Source of the DNA: a virus
Strand: one strand, 5' to 3'
Virus record (IMG/VR): IMGVR_UViG_3300031851_006073
Coordinates: 1 to 60,799 of that record
Length of the DNA: 60,799 nucleotides
Made by a program: the position numbers and the translations under genes. The notes below the pieces were generated by a model that did no database searches, was not told the origin of the DNA, and saw only the letters and a list, made by a program, of their open reading frames with translations. Positions 35,711-45,022 of the stretch are shown in pieces. Position 1 is the stretch's first letter, and every line of letters begins with the position of its first letter.

Positions 35711-38188
35711 ATGAAAATGACTCCAAAACCTAACTTTACGCCTCGAGCGCAACAAGCTATAAATGAAGCCAAAAAAGTTGCTAAAAAATATTTCAACGAG
35801 TATATCGCACTAGATCATCTATTTTTCGGCATGGTAAATTTAAATGCTGGTATTTTGAGTGAGATTTTGTTTTTATTGCAAATTGACCAAGCGCAATTAA
35901 AAGAAAAAATCGAAGACGCTATTTTTGCAGCATCTTCACAAGATGAATTTAATGCAGATCCAGAAGAAGTACGACCTGTTTATGACGAACATTTCCATTT
36001 AGTATTAAAGGTTGCGGCCTCTATTAGCGAAAAGCTTGGCCATGAATATGTAGGTATAGAACATATGCTATTAGCTTTGCTTAAATACGAAGAGTCAAAT
36101 ATACCAGAGTATTTTGATTCATTTAATGCCTCGGAAACCGATATTATTGCTGAAGTAAGAGAATACCTTCATTTATCAAAAGAGCATCAACCTGCCGAAA
36201 AAAGAAAGGAAAAACGCTTTATCCAGGCAGCTCCGGTGAAGGATGTGAAACTTCAAAATCTAGAGAAGTTTGCAACCAATTTAAATTCGCTAGCTTCTCA
36301 GGGAAAATTTGATACCATAATAGGGAAAAATGAAGAAATATCTGAAGTCTGCGAGATTTTATGCAGAAGAACCAAGAATAACCCAGTTCTTTTAGGCGAT
36401 CCAGGAGTAGGTAAAACCGCCATAGTTGAAGGCTTAGCTCAAGAAATCACTAACGGATCCTGCTCTGATTTCTTGTTGAATAAAACAATTTACTCGCTCG
36501 ACCTAGGTTCTTTAATTGCCGGAACAAAATATAGAGGGCAATTTGAAGAAAGGTTGAAAGGAATTATTGAAGACGCGAGAAAAAATAAAGATATAATATT
36601 ATTTATTGATGAAATACATACTTTAGTAGGGGCGGGTAGCGCCGAAGGAAGTATGGATGCAGCAAACCTGCTAAAGCCATTACTGGCGAGAGGTGAGTTA
36701 AAATGTATCGGGGCAACTACGCAAGAAGAATATAAAAAATCTATATTAAAAGATGGAGCTCTAGACAGGAGGTTTCAAGGTGTAAAGGTGATCGAACCAA
36801 CCAAAGAGGAAGCCAAACAAATAATTTACGGAATAAAAACCAAATACGAGCAATTCCACAGTATTCACTATCCAGATGAAGTGCTAGATTTAGTTGTAAA
36901 CCTTTCGGCGAGATATATTGTAGATAAACAATTTCCTGATAAAGCTATTGACATTCTTGACCAAGTGGGCTCGAAGGTCAAAATCAAAAACATCGAAAGG
37001 CCTCAGGAAGCTAAAGATATAGAGAGAGAGCTAGAAGATTTGGCGGTTGAGGAATCAAAAGTCCACTTAACTGGCGCAAGATCTATTGAATTAGAAGATC
37101 AGCAGCTAAACCTACTTGAGAGATATGACGAAGTTATTTCTAAATGGGCAAAAAAAACCATAAAATCTAAAATCTCAGTAAGAAAAAAGGATATATACGA
37201 AGTCATTTCTTCCAGAACAGGAATCCCTATGTCAGAAATTTCTAAAAAAGATTCAGAAAAAATGCTGGGACTCTTCAAGCAGTTAAATAAAAAAATAATC
37301 GGACAACACGAAGCCATTAAAGAAATTTCAGAATGCGTATTAAGGTCTAAATCTGGCTTGCAAGACCCGAGCAAGCCTGTAGGAAGCTTCTTGCTTGTAG
37401 GTTCAAGCGGCACAGGGAAAACATATACAGCAAAATGTATTGCTGAATTTATATATGGAAGCAAAGATAAGTTGATTCAGTTAGATATGAGCGAGTTTTC
37501 TGAAAAGATTTCTTCTAGTCGCCTTATAGGCGCTTCCCCAGGATATGTTGGCTATGAAGAAGGTGGAGAATTAACTGAAAAAGTCCGCAAAAACCCGTAT
37601 AGCGTTGTTTTGTTTGATGAAGTAGAAAAAGCGCATCCAGAGGTTTTAAATATTTTATTGCAAATCCTCGAAGAAGGTTTTGTTACAGACAATTCTGGTA
37701 GAAAAATCAACTTTTCTAATTGCACCATTATCTTAACAGGTAATATAGGTAGCGAAAAGATTAGCAAGCCCTCGATAGGCTTTGGCTCACCAATAGGAGA
37801 AACCGAAGCTATGAATAAGCTAAAGGATGAGTTAAAGACATTTTTTAGGCCAGAATTCTTAAACCGCTTAAATGAAATAATTTTATTTAAAAACTTCGAA
37901 GCAAAAGATATATCTAAAATTGTAAAGCTAGAATCTGACAAACTATCTTACAAATTAAAAGATAAAAATATCAAAATATCAATCACGCCCAAAGTATCAT
38001 CTTTTATCGCAGAAAATGCCGCTTTAGAGAAAATGGGGGCCAGGCCAGTAAAAAGGTTAATTCAAAAATATATAGAGAATAAATTATCAAAACTCATTCT
38101 AAGCAAAGAGTTAAGAGATAATCAAAACATTAAATTTAGTTTTATTAAAAACGAAATAATTTACAAAATTACGGAAGCAGAGGCTTAA
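35711..38188 (+). CDS. clpC: ClpC-like AAA+ unfoldase
   Basis: The 825-residue protein has the ClpC plan: N-domain to about 155 (FTPRAQQAINEAKKVAKKYF and a second repeat with YVGIEHMLLALL), first AAA+ module with LLGDPGVGKTAIVEG and ILFIDEIHTLVGAGSAEG, a short middle domain, and a second module with LLVGSSGTGKTYTAK and VVLFDEVEKAHPEV. I689-G690-F691 in KPSIGFGSPIG is the IGF loop used to dock on ClpP, so it may feed proteins to the host ClpP. It could remove host proteins or remodel phage ones. No ClpP gene is in the window. The start may be the second ATG at 35717. Confidence 0.93.
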   Translation: MKMTPKPNFTPRAQQAINEAKKVAKKYFNEYIALDHLFFGMVNLNAGILSEILFLLQIDQAQLKEKIEDAIFAASSQDEFNADPEEVRPVYDEHFHLVLKVAASISEKLGHEYVGIEHMLLALLKYEESNIPEYFDSFNASETDIIAEVREYLHLSKEHQPAEKRKEKRFIQAAPVKDVKLQNLEKFATNLNSLASQGKFDTIIGKNEEISEVCEILCRRTKNNPVLLGDPGVGKTAIVEGLAQEITNGSCSDFLLNKTIYSLDLGSLIAGTKYRGQFEERLKGIIEDARKNKDIILFIDEIHTLVGAGSAEGSMDAANLLKPLLARGELKCIGATTQEEYKKSILKDGALDRRFQGVKVIEPTKEEAKQIIYGIKTKYEQFHSIHYPDEVLDLVVNLSARYIVDKQFPDKAIDILDQVGSKVKIKNIERPQEAKDIERELEDLAVEESKVHLTGARSIELEDQQLNLLERYDEVISKWAKKTIKSKISVRKKDIYEVISSRTGIPMSEISKKDSEKMLGLFKQLNKKIIGQHEAIKEISECVLRSKSGLQDPSKPVGSFLLVGSSGTGKTYTAKCIAEFIYGSKDKLIQLDMSEFSEKISSSRLIGASPGYVGYEEGGELTEKVRKNPYSVVLFDEVEKAHPEVLNILLQILEEGFVTDNSGRKINFSNCTIILTGNIGSEKISKPSIGFGSPIGETEAMNKLKDELKTFFRPEFLNRLNEIILFKNFEAKDISKIVKLESDKLSYKLKDKNIKISITPKVSSFIAENAALEKMGARPVKRLIQKYIENKLSKLILSKELRDNQNIKFSFIKNEIIYKITEAEA

Positions 38189-38669
38189 CAGGATCGATTT
38201 GATCAGGCTCCTTAACTTCCATAGGGTCTTCGAATTTTTCTCCAGGATTTATTGGTGCTTCATCTTTTTTCTCGTTAAAAATAGACATACAGGCTGCAAA
38301 TCTATCCCCCTGAACTGGATATCTCTTTTTCATGTTAGCGTCAAGTATGCACCTTGTCATAAATTGATCCCCAGTTTCTTGAGATACGGGAGTTGGGTAC
38401 CTTTTGTCTTCATTGCTGAGGTAATTATTTTTTTCTTTATCTCCAAGCTCTTTTAGGTCTTCTTGATTGGGGAATATTTTTTCATATTCTGCATATTGCA
38501 GCGCTTGGTCTATATTTTCATAAGCATCGAAAATACTCTTTTTAACCCAATCCTCTAAAATGGTTTCATCCTTTACCATATCATACATTAACCTAGCTTT
38601 CTTCCAGATATGAAATAATTGAGATTTAACTATTTTATTTGAATTATTACCCTCAGACATGTTGTTCAT
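38169..38669 (-). CDS. Phage head-region protein with conserved Cys motif
   Basis: The 166-residue protein has a helical N-terminal part (FHIWKKARLMYDMVKDET) and a C-terminal block, QFMTRCILDANMKKRYPVQG with DRFAACMSIF, a motif pattern (C...M...YP...R.A.C) seen in phage proteins encoded near prohead proteases. Its function is unknown to me; the position next to head genes suggests head assembly. The end is proline and acid rich. It runs against clpC, and the two overlap by 20 bases. Confidence 0.6.
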   Translation of the reverse strand: MNNMSEGNNSNKIVKSQLFHIWKKARLMYDMVKDETILEDWVKKSIFDAYENIDQALQYAEYEKIFPNQEDLKELGDKEKNNYLSNEDKRYPTPVSQETGDQFMTRCILDANMKKRYPVQGDRFAACMSIFNEKKDEAPINPGEKFEDPMEVKEPDQIDPVKPLLP

Positions 38670-38673
38670 ATAT

Positions 38674-38683
38674 TATATTACAC
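38674..38683 (-). promoter_or_regulatory. GTGTA-type promoter candidate
   Basis: The minus strand reads GTGTAATATA, nine bases from core to ATG at 38669. The same ten bases occur at 49377. Confidence 0.5.
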
Positions 38684-38686
38684 CTT

Positions 38687-39196
38687 TTATTTATAATATG
38701 AATCCAGAGAAGTGTTTTGTCCGGTAGAGGGGGCGTCCGCTCCATAAACCTGATTTGGTTTTGCACTGTATAAATTATAAGAATAAACTAAATCTTTTAA
38801 TCGATCTTGGGAAGAATCGTATGCGTCCTGAAAGCTTTTCGCTATTAAGTTTTGATTCGGTTTCTGAATCATGGAATCGCCTTCTTTAATAACAAGGAAG
38901 TCAGTTCCATTTGCTGAACCATTTAAAACTTTTCTTTGAGATTTTCGATTATAGTCAGAGATATACATTTCTCTCATAATAGACTGTTCTTCAAGATTCA
39001 GTCCTTCTGGATTATTTCCGCTAAAACAAGTATAAATTAAATTATTTAATTCCCCTAAATGACCTTCTAGCCATCCAGATATTAAACCAATCTCTTTATT
39101 TCTCGCTTCACCATGCTCCTCTTCTCCAATATCCTGATCATATATGCCAACAGCGAGCTTTCCTAAGTTAGTATCTGGGGATAAATCGTGGGCCAT
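38687..39196 (-). CDS. Hypothetical head/neck-region protein (169 aa)
   Basis: The 169-residue protein is largely helical (RNKEIGLISGWLEGHLGELN, NLIAKSFQDAYDSSQDRLKD). I do not recognise the family. It starts one base after the stop of the SAP-domain gene and lies downstream of the major capsid gene, so it may be a head-completion or neck protein. The acidic start and the Ser/Tyr-rich end show no further motif. Confidence 0.55.
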   Translation of the reverse strand: MAHDLSPDTNLGKLAVGIYDQDIGEEEHGEARNKEIGLISGWLEGHLGELNNLIYTCFSGNNPEGLNLEEQSIMREMYISDYNRKSQRKVLNGSANGTDFLVIKEGDSMIQKPNQNLIAKSFQDAYDSSQDRLKDLVYSYNLYSAKPNQVYGADAPSTGQNTSLDSYYK

Positions 39197-39197
39197 G

Positions 39198-39617
39198 TTA
39201 ATTCTTTAGGTAATCAATTAATTCTTTATGCTTTGGATTATTTGGGTCTAATTTCATTGGTTCGCCGATCACCTGCACACTTCCTTTGCCGTGTAGACTA
39301 GAGTCGAATGCCCTTTTTATCTTGTTCCTTAATACAGTTTTGTTTCCCGAAGGAAAAACTCCAACTTTTACCGCAAAAGACTGAAGGTCAGTTAAATTCA
39401 TTTCTTGAATCATTTCTTCAAATATTCTTTTATCGTTTGTCTTAAATGGGTTTATTTTAGCGACGCCAAGAATATCCTCTAGTTCTCGCGCGCGAGCGAC
39501 TTGATCTTCGTAACTTTTGCCGTTTGTTTGCTGCAAACTGTCAAGGTTTGATTTCTTTTTTTTAGCGAGCTTCCCAGAGCTCGTAGATTTACTCGTTTTT
39601 GTTTTTTTATTTGTCAT
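39198..39617 (-). CDS. Small basic protein with SAP-like domain
   Basis: The 139-residue protein has a Lys/Ser/Thr-rich N-terminus to about 40 and a SAP-like helix-turn-helix (NLTDLQSFAVKVGVFPSGNK plus TVLRNKIKRAF, about 75-108), a fold that binds DNA. It heads a short group after the capsid terminator. AAAGGAAAAGG just before the ATG gives a Shine-Dalgarno site. It may bind DNA within the head or at the portal. This is inference from fold and place. Confidence 0.6.
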   Translation of the reverse strand: MTNKKTKTSKSTSSGKLAKKKKSNLDSLQQTNGKSYEDQVARARELEDILGVAKINPFKTNDKRIFEEMIQEMNLTDLQSFAVKVGVFPSGNKTVLRNKIKRAFDSSLHGKGSVQVIGEPMKLDPNNPKHKELIDYLKN

Positions 39618-39639
39618 AATTTTACCTTTTCCTTTGTGA

Positions 39640-39649
39640 ATTAATACAC
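39640..39649 (-). promoter_or_regulatory. GTGTA-type promoter candidate
   Basis: The minus strand reads GTGTATTAAT about 27 bases before the ATG at 39617, leaving room for the AAAGG ribosome site of that gene. It lies just after the capsid terminator. Confidence 0.45.
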
Positions 39650-39673
39650 TAATATATTATAAATTAATAAAAT

Positions 39674-39703
39674 AAAAAATCCACCCCAGTCGCCTGAGGT
39701 GGA
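39674..39703 (-). terminator. Intrinsic terminator of the capsid operon
   Basis: On the minus strand a ten-base-pair stem TCCACCTCAG/CTGGGGTGGA (one G-T pair) encloses a GCGA tetraloop and is followed by six T. It ends the major capsid gene. Confidence 0.92.
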
Positions 39704-39734
39704 CTTTTATAAAACGTTAATTTTATTTTAAAAA

Positions 39735-40859
39735 TTAAACGATGAGACCAAGTAGTACGCGGTCATCTATGATCATGCGACCTTCCTCAAGAGAGCCGTA
39801 GTAACCAATTTTAGATTGACGTGTAGCGAATTGATCATCAGAAACAAGACTAAACTCGTCTCCAGACTCGGAATCTGTAGCTACTGCACGAATCATTGAT
39901 TCGCGGCTAAGATCTACTCCAACAAGAATTTCTTCTGTAGAAGTGTCAAAAGCGGAAGCCGCATCAGAGGTCGTGTAATTACCTTCCCAGCTTGTGCTGC
40001 CTGCAGCTACACCAAACGTAGTATTCCATTTTTGACCATTACCCATTTCATTGTACTCTTGGATAGATACGCCGTAAAATTCGGGGATACCAGCGCTGTT
40101 AAAGATGGCATCACGCATACTATCAGTACCAGCGATATCAGTGTTATCACCTTTAGTATTGATTGGGTTGTAAGCTAAACCACGAATTTCTTCTACGATT
40201 TCAGGAGAAACAAGAAGATCTGTAATTCCGCGTCCACGACGCTCAGCAGGAGTACCGCCAGTCCAAGAAGTATTAATTCTTTTAGCGAGCGTAAACAACT
40301 TGTTCAGGTCGGAGAGTAAAAATCGACCTGCTTGAGCCGAACGAATAACATGGTTTTCAGACGCAGAATTAGTTTTTGCGTTTGCCAATGCAGTCATGAT
40401 CATAGTTGCAGAAGTCTTTTCTTGTTTAAGAAGGATTTCTTGCGCCATACGAGTAAACGTTTTACTTACAACGTCAAGCCTTGAACGAGAAGCGTAACGC
40501 TTATCGAAGCTTAATGCGCTATCGAGAGTATAAGTTGTGAACTTAAGCTCGCTTTGCGAAGGGGCAACTTGATTAGTTGGGAGACCTCCAGGAACGGATT
40601 GACTCCAAACCTGAATATAGTCTTCATCAGTAAGATCATGATAGAGATCTAAAGGAATGCTTGGACTCTCGTCAGAATTAAACTGAAGAGAATTAAACAT
40701 GTTACTGACCGTAGGGGCAGTATTAACGACTTCTGCTAATACTGGGCCAATAAACTCAGCAAGAGCAGTTTGCGCTTCGTAGGCAACCTCTCTATTTTTT
40801 GAAGCCATAGCTTTAACAAGCTCGACTTGCTCGGGTGTTCTTTCTAAAGTAATTTTCAT
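39735..40859 (-). CDS. Major capsid protein, HK97-like
   Basis: The 374-residue protein is rated as major capsid. It has a helical start (RTPEQVELVKAMASKNREVA), AYEAQTALAEFIGPVLAEVV, an E-loop-like TLDSALSFDKRYASRSRLDV, and a long C-terminal domain with RGRGITDLLVSPEIVEEIRG and FYGVSIQEYNEMGNG, as in HK97-fold proteins. It follows the protease-scaffold and decoration-like genes and is closed by a strong terminator, which fits high expression. AAAGGA lies 11 bases before the ATG. The fold call rests on pattern and gene order. Confidence 0.8.
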   Translation of the reverse strand: MKITLERTPEQVELVKAMASKNREVAYEAQTALAEFIGPVLAEVVNTAPTVSNMFNSLQFNSDESPSIPLDLYHDLTDEDYIQVWSQSVPGGLPTNQVAPSQSELKFTTYTLDSALSFDKRYASRSRLDVVSKTFTRMAQEILLKQEKTSATMIMTALANAKTNSASENHVIRSAQAGRFLLSDLNKLFTLAKRINTSWTGGTPAERRGRGITDLLVSPEIVEEIRGLAYNPINTKGDNTDIAGTDSMRDAIFNSAGIPEFYGVSIQEYNEMGNGQKWNTTFGVAAGSTSWEGNYTTSDAASAFDTSTEEILVGVDLSRESMIRAVATDSESGDEFSLVSDDQFATRQSKIGYYGSLEEGRMIIDDRVLLGLIV

Positions 40860-40877
40860 TATTTTTAAATTCCTTTC

Positions 40878-41501
40878 TTAGAAGCTAACTTTGCAGAGAT
40901 ATTTCTTTGCAGACGAATCGTTACTTTCTTCACCGATAGCGATTACAGAACCGACTACTGAGCCAGAAGACTGCGACCCTAATTTGCCATCAGCTTTAAT
41001 TTCTAGGTCATCACCAACAGATGGAGTTCCGTCAATTGAACCAGCAGAAAGAAGGACTAATCCACGGGTCAAAACAGGGACTGTTTGACCAGGAAGTACT
41101 CCTTGGGCTTCATCAAGTTTTTGTTTGTAATAGAGTAATTTTTCTCCATTCTCGTCGAAAGCTAAGGTTTCACGAAGAGTGATTCCAAGCCCTCGACCGC
41201 CAGCTGCAGCAGGAGCAACAGTCATACCTGTGTTAGCGGGGTATCCGTTGAATCCAATATGCGCGCCACTAAAACTAGCACCAAGATAATCTCTAAGATT
41301 ATCTGGAGTTTCTGCGCGCAATTCGGAAACCTCACCAGGTAGAGCTCCCGCACTTACAGAAACAACAACGCCTGAGTCCCACTTTCCGCTGCTAGCTTCG
41401 ACCCACCCAGAGAGTGAGTCACCGCTTTCAACCTTAAGTGAGAACATATTAACGACATCATGTTCACTGTAGTCTCGGTATGGTAGTATTCTTTTTGCCA
41501 T
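40878..41501 (-). CDS. Capsid decoration or stabilisation-like protein
   Basis: The 207-residue, Gly/Ser-rich protein has an all-beta look (FSLKVESGDSLSGWVEASSG, TRGLVLLSAGSIDGTPSVGD and GSVVGSVIAIGEESNDS). It lies between the protease-scaffold and the capsid gene, where phages usually keep decoration proteins such as lambda gpD or DUF2190 proteins. It may bind the outer capsid surface. AGGA lies 11 bases before the ATG. No sequence motif proves the family. Confidence 0.6.
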   Translation of the reverse strand: MAKRILPYRDYSEHDVVNMFSLKVESGDSLSGWVEASSGKWDSGVVVSVSAGALPGEVSELRAETPDNLRDYLGASFSGAHIGFNGYPANTGMTVAPAAAGGRGLGITLRETLAFDENGEKLLYYKQKLDEAQGVLPGQTVPVLTRGLVLLSAGSIDGTPSVGDDLEIKADGKLGSQSSGSVVGSVIAIGEESNDSSAKKYLCKVSF

Positions 41502-41522
41502 AATTTATTTTTTCCTATATTA

Positions 41523-43133
41523 TTAGTATGAAATTTTAACAGATTCTTTAAAAGTCTTCGCGAAACGATCTCGAAGAGAATTTCCTTCAGAAGAGCTTTC
41601 GTTATTATTAATTACAGCAGCTTCTTCAACTTCAAGAGAATCAAGAGCTTCAGAGATTTCATCTGATGCTTCACTTTCTTCTTGACTTGCAGACGCTTCT
41701 ACAACTTCAACTTTTTCTGTAACGCTTTCCAAAGCTTCGGAGGTTTGAGATAAACGTTTCTCAACTTCTTGAGCTACGCGATCTTCAAACGCTTTTTGTT
41801 CTGTAGCGATAAATTCTTTATTTTTGTGTTTCCAAACCTTAGCCAATTTTTCTTGATAACCAGCAAAACTTTCTTCAGTTTCCCCTAAGTTAGCAAGCTC
41901 AGAGGCTACGATTTTAGAATCATCTTCATCAAGCTCATAAATTTCATTTAGCGCCTCCATTCGAGAATTAAAGCGAACTTCTGCTTCTCGAGCAGCGTTC
42001 TCTTCCTCGAGGGCTGAAAGTTTTTCTTGAGTCGATTGTAATTGTTGTTCTACATTTCCCATTTTCTCTTGAAGAGAGTTTTGAGCCTGAACAGCTTCTT
42101 CTTTTTCAGCTTTAGCTTTTTCAAGGTCGGCGACATATTGTTCGCCTTTCTCGCGGATAGCTTCTATAAATACTTTTGAGATGCTAGCAACGCTTTCTTC
42201 AGAAAAGTCTTGGTTGCCAAGCTTTTCATCTAAAGCTGCTCGGAATTCGTTTATGATTATATCTTTGTCCATAATAGTATTATTATTGGTTTCTTTGTTT
42301 AGTACATCTTCTTCCATGGAATGGGAAGTTTTTTCGGTTTTTGTTATTAATTGATTAATTGGTTCACTTTTTCGCTGTTTAGGTTCGGGCGATTCTGTTT
42401 TTTCTGCAATAAGACCTTTTACGTCTGCGGCAGGATTAGATGTAAAACCAATACCAAGAGGGTAAATATCTCCAATTATTAGTCGATTAACTTTCCTACC
42501 GTCTTTCAGCATACCTTTTCCACCTAAAGATTTTAAATAAGGGGAGTAGGCTTTAATTTCTTGGGGGTCGGAGATAATAGTGGATCCATATAAATCATCT
42601 CCACCGACAGAAATCACATATTCATTAAACCCGACTTCCCAACTAGCAGAGACAGTTGCATAATAATCGCTTTCTTCATCAGTAGAATTAAGGACCAGAT
42701 CTGCAAATTCTTTGCTTGCAGTTTTATAAACTACAGCTGCAAGGGCAATATTATAAGCGTTATCCTCAATCAAAGCCTCTTCTTCCGACATTAGCTCGGA
42801 CGAATTATCGTATTTTGAGAAACCCGCGGATACAATATGCCCGACAATCTTATCTCTATCGTGCTCGATATTTGTTGGTTTATGAATAAAGAAATCTTTA
42901 ATGGCGACAGCTGCTTCGCTGTCAATACCGTCTCCATTTTTATTAAACTTATTAACTACCGCCGCGTTAAATGCGACGCCCAGTAAATCAATATTTCTGT
43001 CTAAATTGATATCTTTTGGAATTAACGGCCTGAGAGGCTCGAGAGAAGCTTTACTTATATTAGACCCCTCAATATCGCTCGAAGCAAAAACTGTGCTGTC
43101 AAAAGTTGTTGTATATTTATATTTTTTAGGCAT
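41523..43133 (-). CDS. Prohead protease fused to scaffold
   Basis: The 536-residue protein appears to be two parts. Residues about 1-230 look like a prohead protease: KPTNIEHDRDKIVGHIVSAG with a candidate catalytic His, and SDYYATVSASWEVGFNEYVI with a candidate Ser. From about 288 (MDKDIIINEFRAALDEKLG) the rest is coiled coil, acidic and Glu/Ser-rich, like a scaffold. The protease should cut the scaffold and capsid arms during maturation. An in-frame ATG at 42272 could give a scaffold-only form, as in lambda Nu3. The upstream GTGTA motif is 12 bases away. No other scaffold gene is near. Confidence 0.75.
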   Translation of the reverse strand: MPKKYKYTTTFDSTVFASSDIEGSNISKASLEPLRPLIPKDINLDRNIDLLGVAFNAAVVNKFNKNGDGIDSEAAVAIKDFFIHKPTNIEHDRDKIVGHIVSAGFSKYDNSSELMSEEEALIEDNAYNIALAAVVYKTASKEFADLVLNSTDEESDYYATVSASWEVGFNEYVISVGGDDLYGSTIISDPQEIKAYSPYLKSLGGKGMLKDGRKVNRLIIGDIYPLGIGFTSNPAADVKGLIAEKTESPEPKQRKSEPINQLITKTEKTSHSMEEDVLNKETNNNTIMDKDIIINEFRAALDEKLGNQDFSEESVASISKVFIEAIREKGEQYVADLEKAKAEKEEAVQAQNSLQEKMGNVEQQLQSTQEKLSALEEENAAREAEVRFNSRMEALNEIYELDEDDSKIVASELANLGETEESFAGYQEKLAKVWKHKNKEFIATEQKAFEDRVAQEVEKRLSQTSEALESVTEKVEVVEASASQEESEASDEISEALDSLEVEEAAVINNNESSSEGNSLRDRFAKTFKESVKISY

Positions 43134-43140
43134 TTACGAA

Positions 43141-43150
43141 AAAGGTACAC
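43141..43150 (-). promoter_or_regulatory. GTGTA-type promoter candidate for head operon
   Basis: The minus strand reads GTGTACCTTT, with 12 bases from the core to the ATG at 43133. It overlaps the stop region of terminase. Confidence 0.45.
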
Positions 43151-45022
43151 CTAGTTTATAAACATGGGAGTAAAAGTGTGATTCGTGTTTTCAGCCTTAA
43201 CATTCATCATGTCATAATAAAGCTTAACCATCCAATTTCCTAAGATTAATGCGGAGTAAGAATCCTTTCTTGCTTTTTCTGGTCCGGTTTGCCTTTTTAA
43301 GCTTGAAGGTAAATCAAAAGTTTGCGTCCCGCCCGCAGAAGTTGATATTTTAATCAAAGAGCACTGAGATTTAATTAAGTTCATCATATCAAATTGATGC
43401 TCCACAAAATCAATCATCTTAGCGTCATTGGTTTGTCTTTCTAAACTTTGAGAGGTTCTTAGGAATTTTATATCCTGTATCGGTATTTTTTTCTTTCTTT
43501 GTTCGTTGTATACATCGTCTATCGCTCTACTTGCGAAGTATATTCTATGATGATCGAAATTAGCCTGAAGCAATTCGTTCGCCAATCTAATCCACTGACT
43601 AGTTGGTTTACGTAAATAACAGATAGTCGTGTCTTGTAAATTGTATTCTTTTTTTCCTTCTATTAATTTTTTCTGGTAATGCTCTATGTCATCAAAGTTT
43701 GTATTCATACATCCAATATTTAATTTATTCTTTTTGAATAATGAACTTTCATTACAAGCATTAATAAACTGCACTCCTCCATTATAGTCGCCAATAATAG
43801 ATACAATATTAAAATGAGTGAGTAAATAATAAAAATAAAATATATGTTGTTTTAAATTTGTTCCAGATAACGCATAGCTATGGACTACGGTTCCAATTTT
43901 TTTATCGTCATTTAACTTTAAAACCATCATGGCAAAATCGTCACTACTCTCATTCTCTGCCCAACTTGGGTCAAAAGCTAATATATATTTCGAACCAACT
44001 TCCCCGCAAACTTCTACATGGGGATTTTCTCCGTCTTTGAGTGTGCATGATGCCATTTTAGAGGTTTTAAAATACCCGCTACTATCATCTGTAAATATAG
44101 ACCCAAACTCCCGATCGAACTGACTTTGACTCATGGTAGATTTAGCTTGATCTAGAAGATTTTGATCGTATAACTGCTTCGGGGCACAATCGTAGCTAAA
44201 TTGCATGATAACTCTGTGAGCATCACTTTGTTTTGAGCTCCCGGTGCGGATTAAATCTTCAAATTGTTCGTACGCTTTATACATATATTCAAACTTATAA
44301 CTAGCAGAAGAAAGTGCGATGAGTTTATTGTTTCTCCAAACATGCCGATCATCTTCTGACATTTCGCCTTTATCTATCAAACTTGTTTCTAGGTTATATA
44401 ACTGCTCTCTTTGAGTGGGATTTTCAACCACACTAAGGAAGGGTATTATAACCTCATTATAAATTCTTTCAGGCATAAGGGCGAACTCGTCAATAATGAT
44501 TCTGTGAAAACGAAACCCGCGTAATTTCTCACCGTCCCCAAGAGGCAAGGCTCGTATCCTACTACTACCTATTTCAAGAAGCCATTCATCATTACTTTTT
44601 GATTTATGCGTAATGCATTGAGCCAGATAAGTCGCTCCAGGCTTGGATGCTATATCCTCAATTTTTTTAAATATCATTTTTGCTTGACGAAACGACTTAG
44701 AAAGTATACCAATCTCAACTCCTTGATTAAGTATTGCGTCTAGATACGCATATATTGCTGTAGTAAATGATTTACTCATTCCTCGAGACCAAACTCCCAT
44801 AAAATAATCTGTACTAAACATAGCCTTAATCGCCATATGCTGAAAAGGGAACAGTTGAACCCCGCTAACCAAATCCGCGGTAAATGTAATATTTTCTCTT
44901 AAAAATTTATACAATAAAATCTTAGCTTCCTTTTCCTCGATAAAACCCTTGACTTCCTCAAGTTGTTCATTGAAATTCATTTCTGAATTCCTAGATAGTT
45001 GGTTTCCTGTTTCCCAAGCCAT
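43151..45022 (-). CDS. terL: Terminase large subunit
   Basis: The 623-residue protein packages DNA into the head. It has a Walker A-like GVWSRGMSKSF (about 76-86), Walker B HRIIIDEFALM, the coupling region KLIALSSASYKFEYMYK, and the nuclease domain with YILAFDPSWAENESSDDFAM and VSIIGDYNGGVQFI, giving catalytic Asp residues. A final helical part ends at the head-operon promoter. It is a fused ATPase and RNase H-fold nuclease as in other terminases. It is the last gene of the operon that begins with the zinc-ribbon gene. Confidence 0.92.
   Translation of the reverse strand: MAWETGNQLSRNSEMNFNEQLEEVKGFIEEKEAKILLYKFLRENITFTADLVSGVQLFPFQHMAIKAMFSTDYFMGVWSRGMSKSFTTAIYAYLDAILNQGVEIGILSKSFRQAKMIFKKIEDIASKPGATYLAQCITHKSKSNDEWLLEIGSSRIRALPLGDGEKLRGFRFHRIIIDEFALMPERIYNEVIIPFLSVVENPTQREQLYNLETSLIDKGEMSEDDRHVWRNNKLIALSSASYKFEYMYKAYEQFEDLIRTGSSKQSDAHRVIMQFSYDCAPKQLYDQNLLDQAKSTMSQSQFDREFGSIFTDDSSGYFKTSKMASCTLKDGENPHVEVCGEVGSKYILAFDPSWAENESSDDFAMMVLKLNDDKKIGTVVHSYALSGTNLKQHIFYFYYLLTHFNIVSIIGDYNGGVQFINACNESSLFKKNKLNIGCMNTNFDDIEHYQKKLIEGKKEYNLQDTTICYLRKPTSQWIRLANELLQANFDHHRIYFASRAIDDVYNEQRKKKIPIQDIKFLRTSQSLERQTNDAKMIDFVEHQFDMMNLIKSQCSLIKISTSAGGTQTFDLPSSLKRQTGPEKARKDSYSALILGNWMVKLYYDMMNVKAENTNHTFTPMFIN

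Noticed and set aside
37099-37941. Minus-strand frames of 121 and 129 residues
   Set aside because: They are antisense to the second AAA+ module of ClpC.
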